DNA of 5,575 bases from DATBAK01 sp036787815 (GTDB taxonomy: Bacteria > Actinomycetota > Acidimicrobiia > IMCC26256 > PALSA-610): contig DAIQOP010000264.1 of the NCBI GenBank assembly GCA_036787815.1, positions 1 to 5,575 on the forward strand, written 5' to 3'. Positions 5,160-5,575 of this stretch are shown here, piece after piece (position 1 is the first letter of the stretch; the number at the start of each line of letters is the position of its first letter). The position numbers were made by a program, and so were the translations under genes. The notes beneath the pieces were generated by a model. That model saw only the letters and a program-made list of their open reading frames with translations. It was not told where the DNA came from and searched no databases.

Positions 5160-5575
5160 ATGTTGAACAACCTCAAGGCCCGCAGGGACTCTGAGGAAGG
5201 TTTCACGCTCATCGAGCTCATGGTTGTCGTGCTCATCATTGCCATCTTGATCGCGATTGCCATCCCGACCTTCCTTGGTGCCCGCGAGCGAGCACAGAAC
5301 CGTGCTGCGCAGTCGAGCCTCCGGAACGCGTTGACGGCGGCGAAGACGGCGTACACGGACACAAGCGACTACGGCACTGCTGACGTCGCTGGCCTGCAAG
5401 CAATTGAGCCCAGCCTCACCTACGTGGCGACCGGCGTTGCGTCGGCCGATCCGAAGACGGTGAGCGTCGACGTTGTGGTCGGCACCAACCCGCAGGAATG
5501 GTCGGCGGCGGCTTGGTCGAAGGGTGGTACTTGCTACCTCATCAAGGACATCGCGACCGGCTCGGGTGCCGGCAC
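5160..5575 (+). CDS. Type IV prepilin (major-pilin-like), 3' end outside the window
   Basis: The first 138 codons are present and the frame is open to the edge. The product begins MLNNLKARRDSEEG, a short basic leader, then FTLIELMVVVLIIAILIAIA, the class III signal and N-terminal helix of type IV pilins. Prepilin peptidase (PilD) should cut between Gly14 and Phe15 and methylate the new N-terminus; Glu19 is mature Glu5, needed for pilin assembly. The remainder of the helix (PTFLGARERAQNRAAQSSLR) leads into a globular part with LQAIEPSLTYV and GGTCYLIKD, which resemble small actinobacterial pilins; Cys in TCYLIKD may form a disulfide with a later Cys. The product is probably an extracellular pilus subunit; a T2SS-type pseudopilin is the alternative. 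Codons are visibly more A/T-ending (ATT, GTT, GGT, CTT, CAA) than in neighbours, which may reflect high expression or separate origin. Assembly genes, if nearby, lie beyond the window. Confidence 0.93.
   Translation, partial: MLNNLKARRDSEEGFTLIELMVVVLIIAILIAIAIPTFLGARERAQNRAAQSSLRNALTAAKTAYTDTSDYGTADVAGLQAIEPSLTYVATGVASADPKTVSVDVVVGTNPQEWSAAAWSKGGTCYLIKDIATGSGAG

Noticed and set aside
4992..5399. Long N-terminal extension of the cytochrome lipoprotein frame
   Set aside because: The extension is Arg-rich, antisense to the pilin start, and would place the lipoprotein signal internally. AGGAGG 8 bases before GTG 4991 marks the true start.

Overview
The window is high-GC DNA that reads as an actinobacterium, most likely class Acidimicrobiia. 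The pointers are strongly G/C-ending codons, GTG starts, apparently leaderless promoters, and a broken copy of the 'GYWLVASDGGIFSYGDA' repeat that I associate with secreted proteins of Acidimicrobiia. The class assignment is an inference. I see no RNA gene, insertion sequence, CRISPR array or origin.

Layout. Positions 1-553 hold only a decayed two-unit remnant of that repeat protein (minus strand, 101-349) and a putative leaderless promoter. Next is a GT87/DUF2029-type membrane glycosyltransferase (554-1747, plus). It converges on, and overlaps by 44 bp, a five-helix membrane protein with a large extracytoplasmic N-terminal domain carrying a His-rich WHDHRVHWM motif (1704-2801, minus; conserved but unnamed). 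Across a 101-bp divergent promoter lies a CopC-CopD fusion with a C-terminal YtkA-like domain (2903-4636, plus). Its stop is 10 bp from the stop of a convergent single-haem c-type cytochrome lipoprotein (4647-4991, minus). After a 168-bp divergent gap, a type IV prepilin gene (5160 to the window edge, plus) runs out of the window.

How the genes may work together. The divergent pair at 1704-4636 looks like one copper-handling module. After signal-peptide cleavage at AGA|H, both proteins should expose histidine as residue 1. In CopC this histidine is a Cu(II) ligand, and here the other two CopC ligands fall at mature Asp83 and His85. The 365-residue partner has its own His cluster and is a candidate second copper-binding component. 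The cytochrome lipoprotein is an electron carrier on the outer face of the membrane. Its proximity to copper import could reflect supply of copper to a respiratory oxidase, but nothing in the window proves this. The glycosyltransferase and the pilin seem to belong to separate processes (cell-envelope glycans, surface pili).

The most useful points for a second look are the shared N-terminal histidine and uncharacterised partner of CopCD, the tandem octamer in their shared promoter, the matching leaderless-type starts, and the possible structured leader before the pilin gene.
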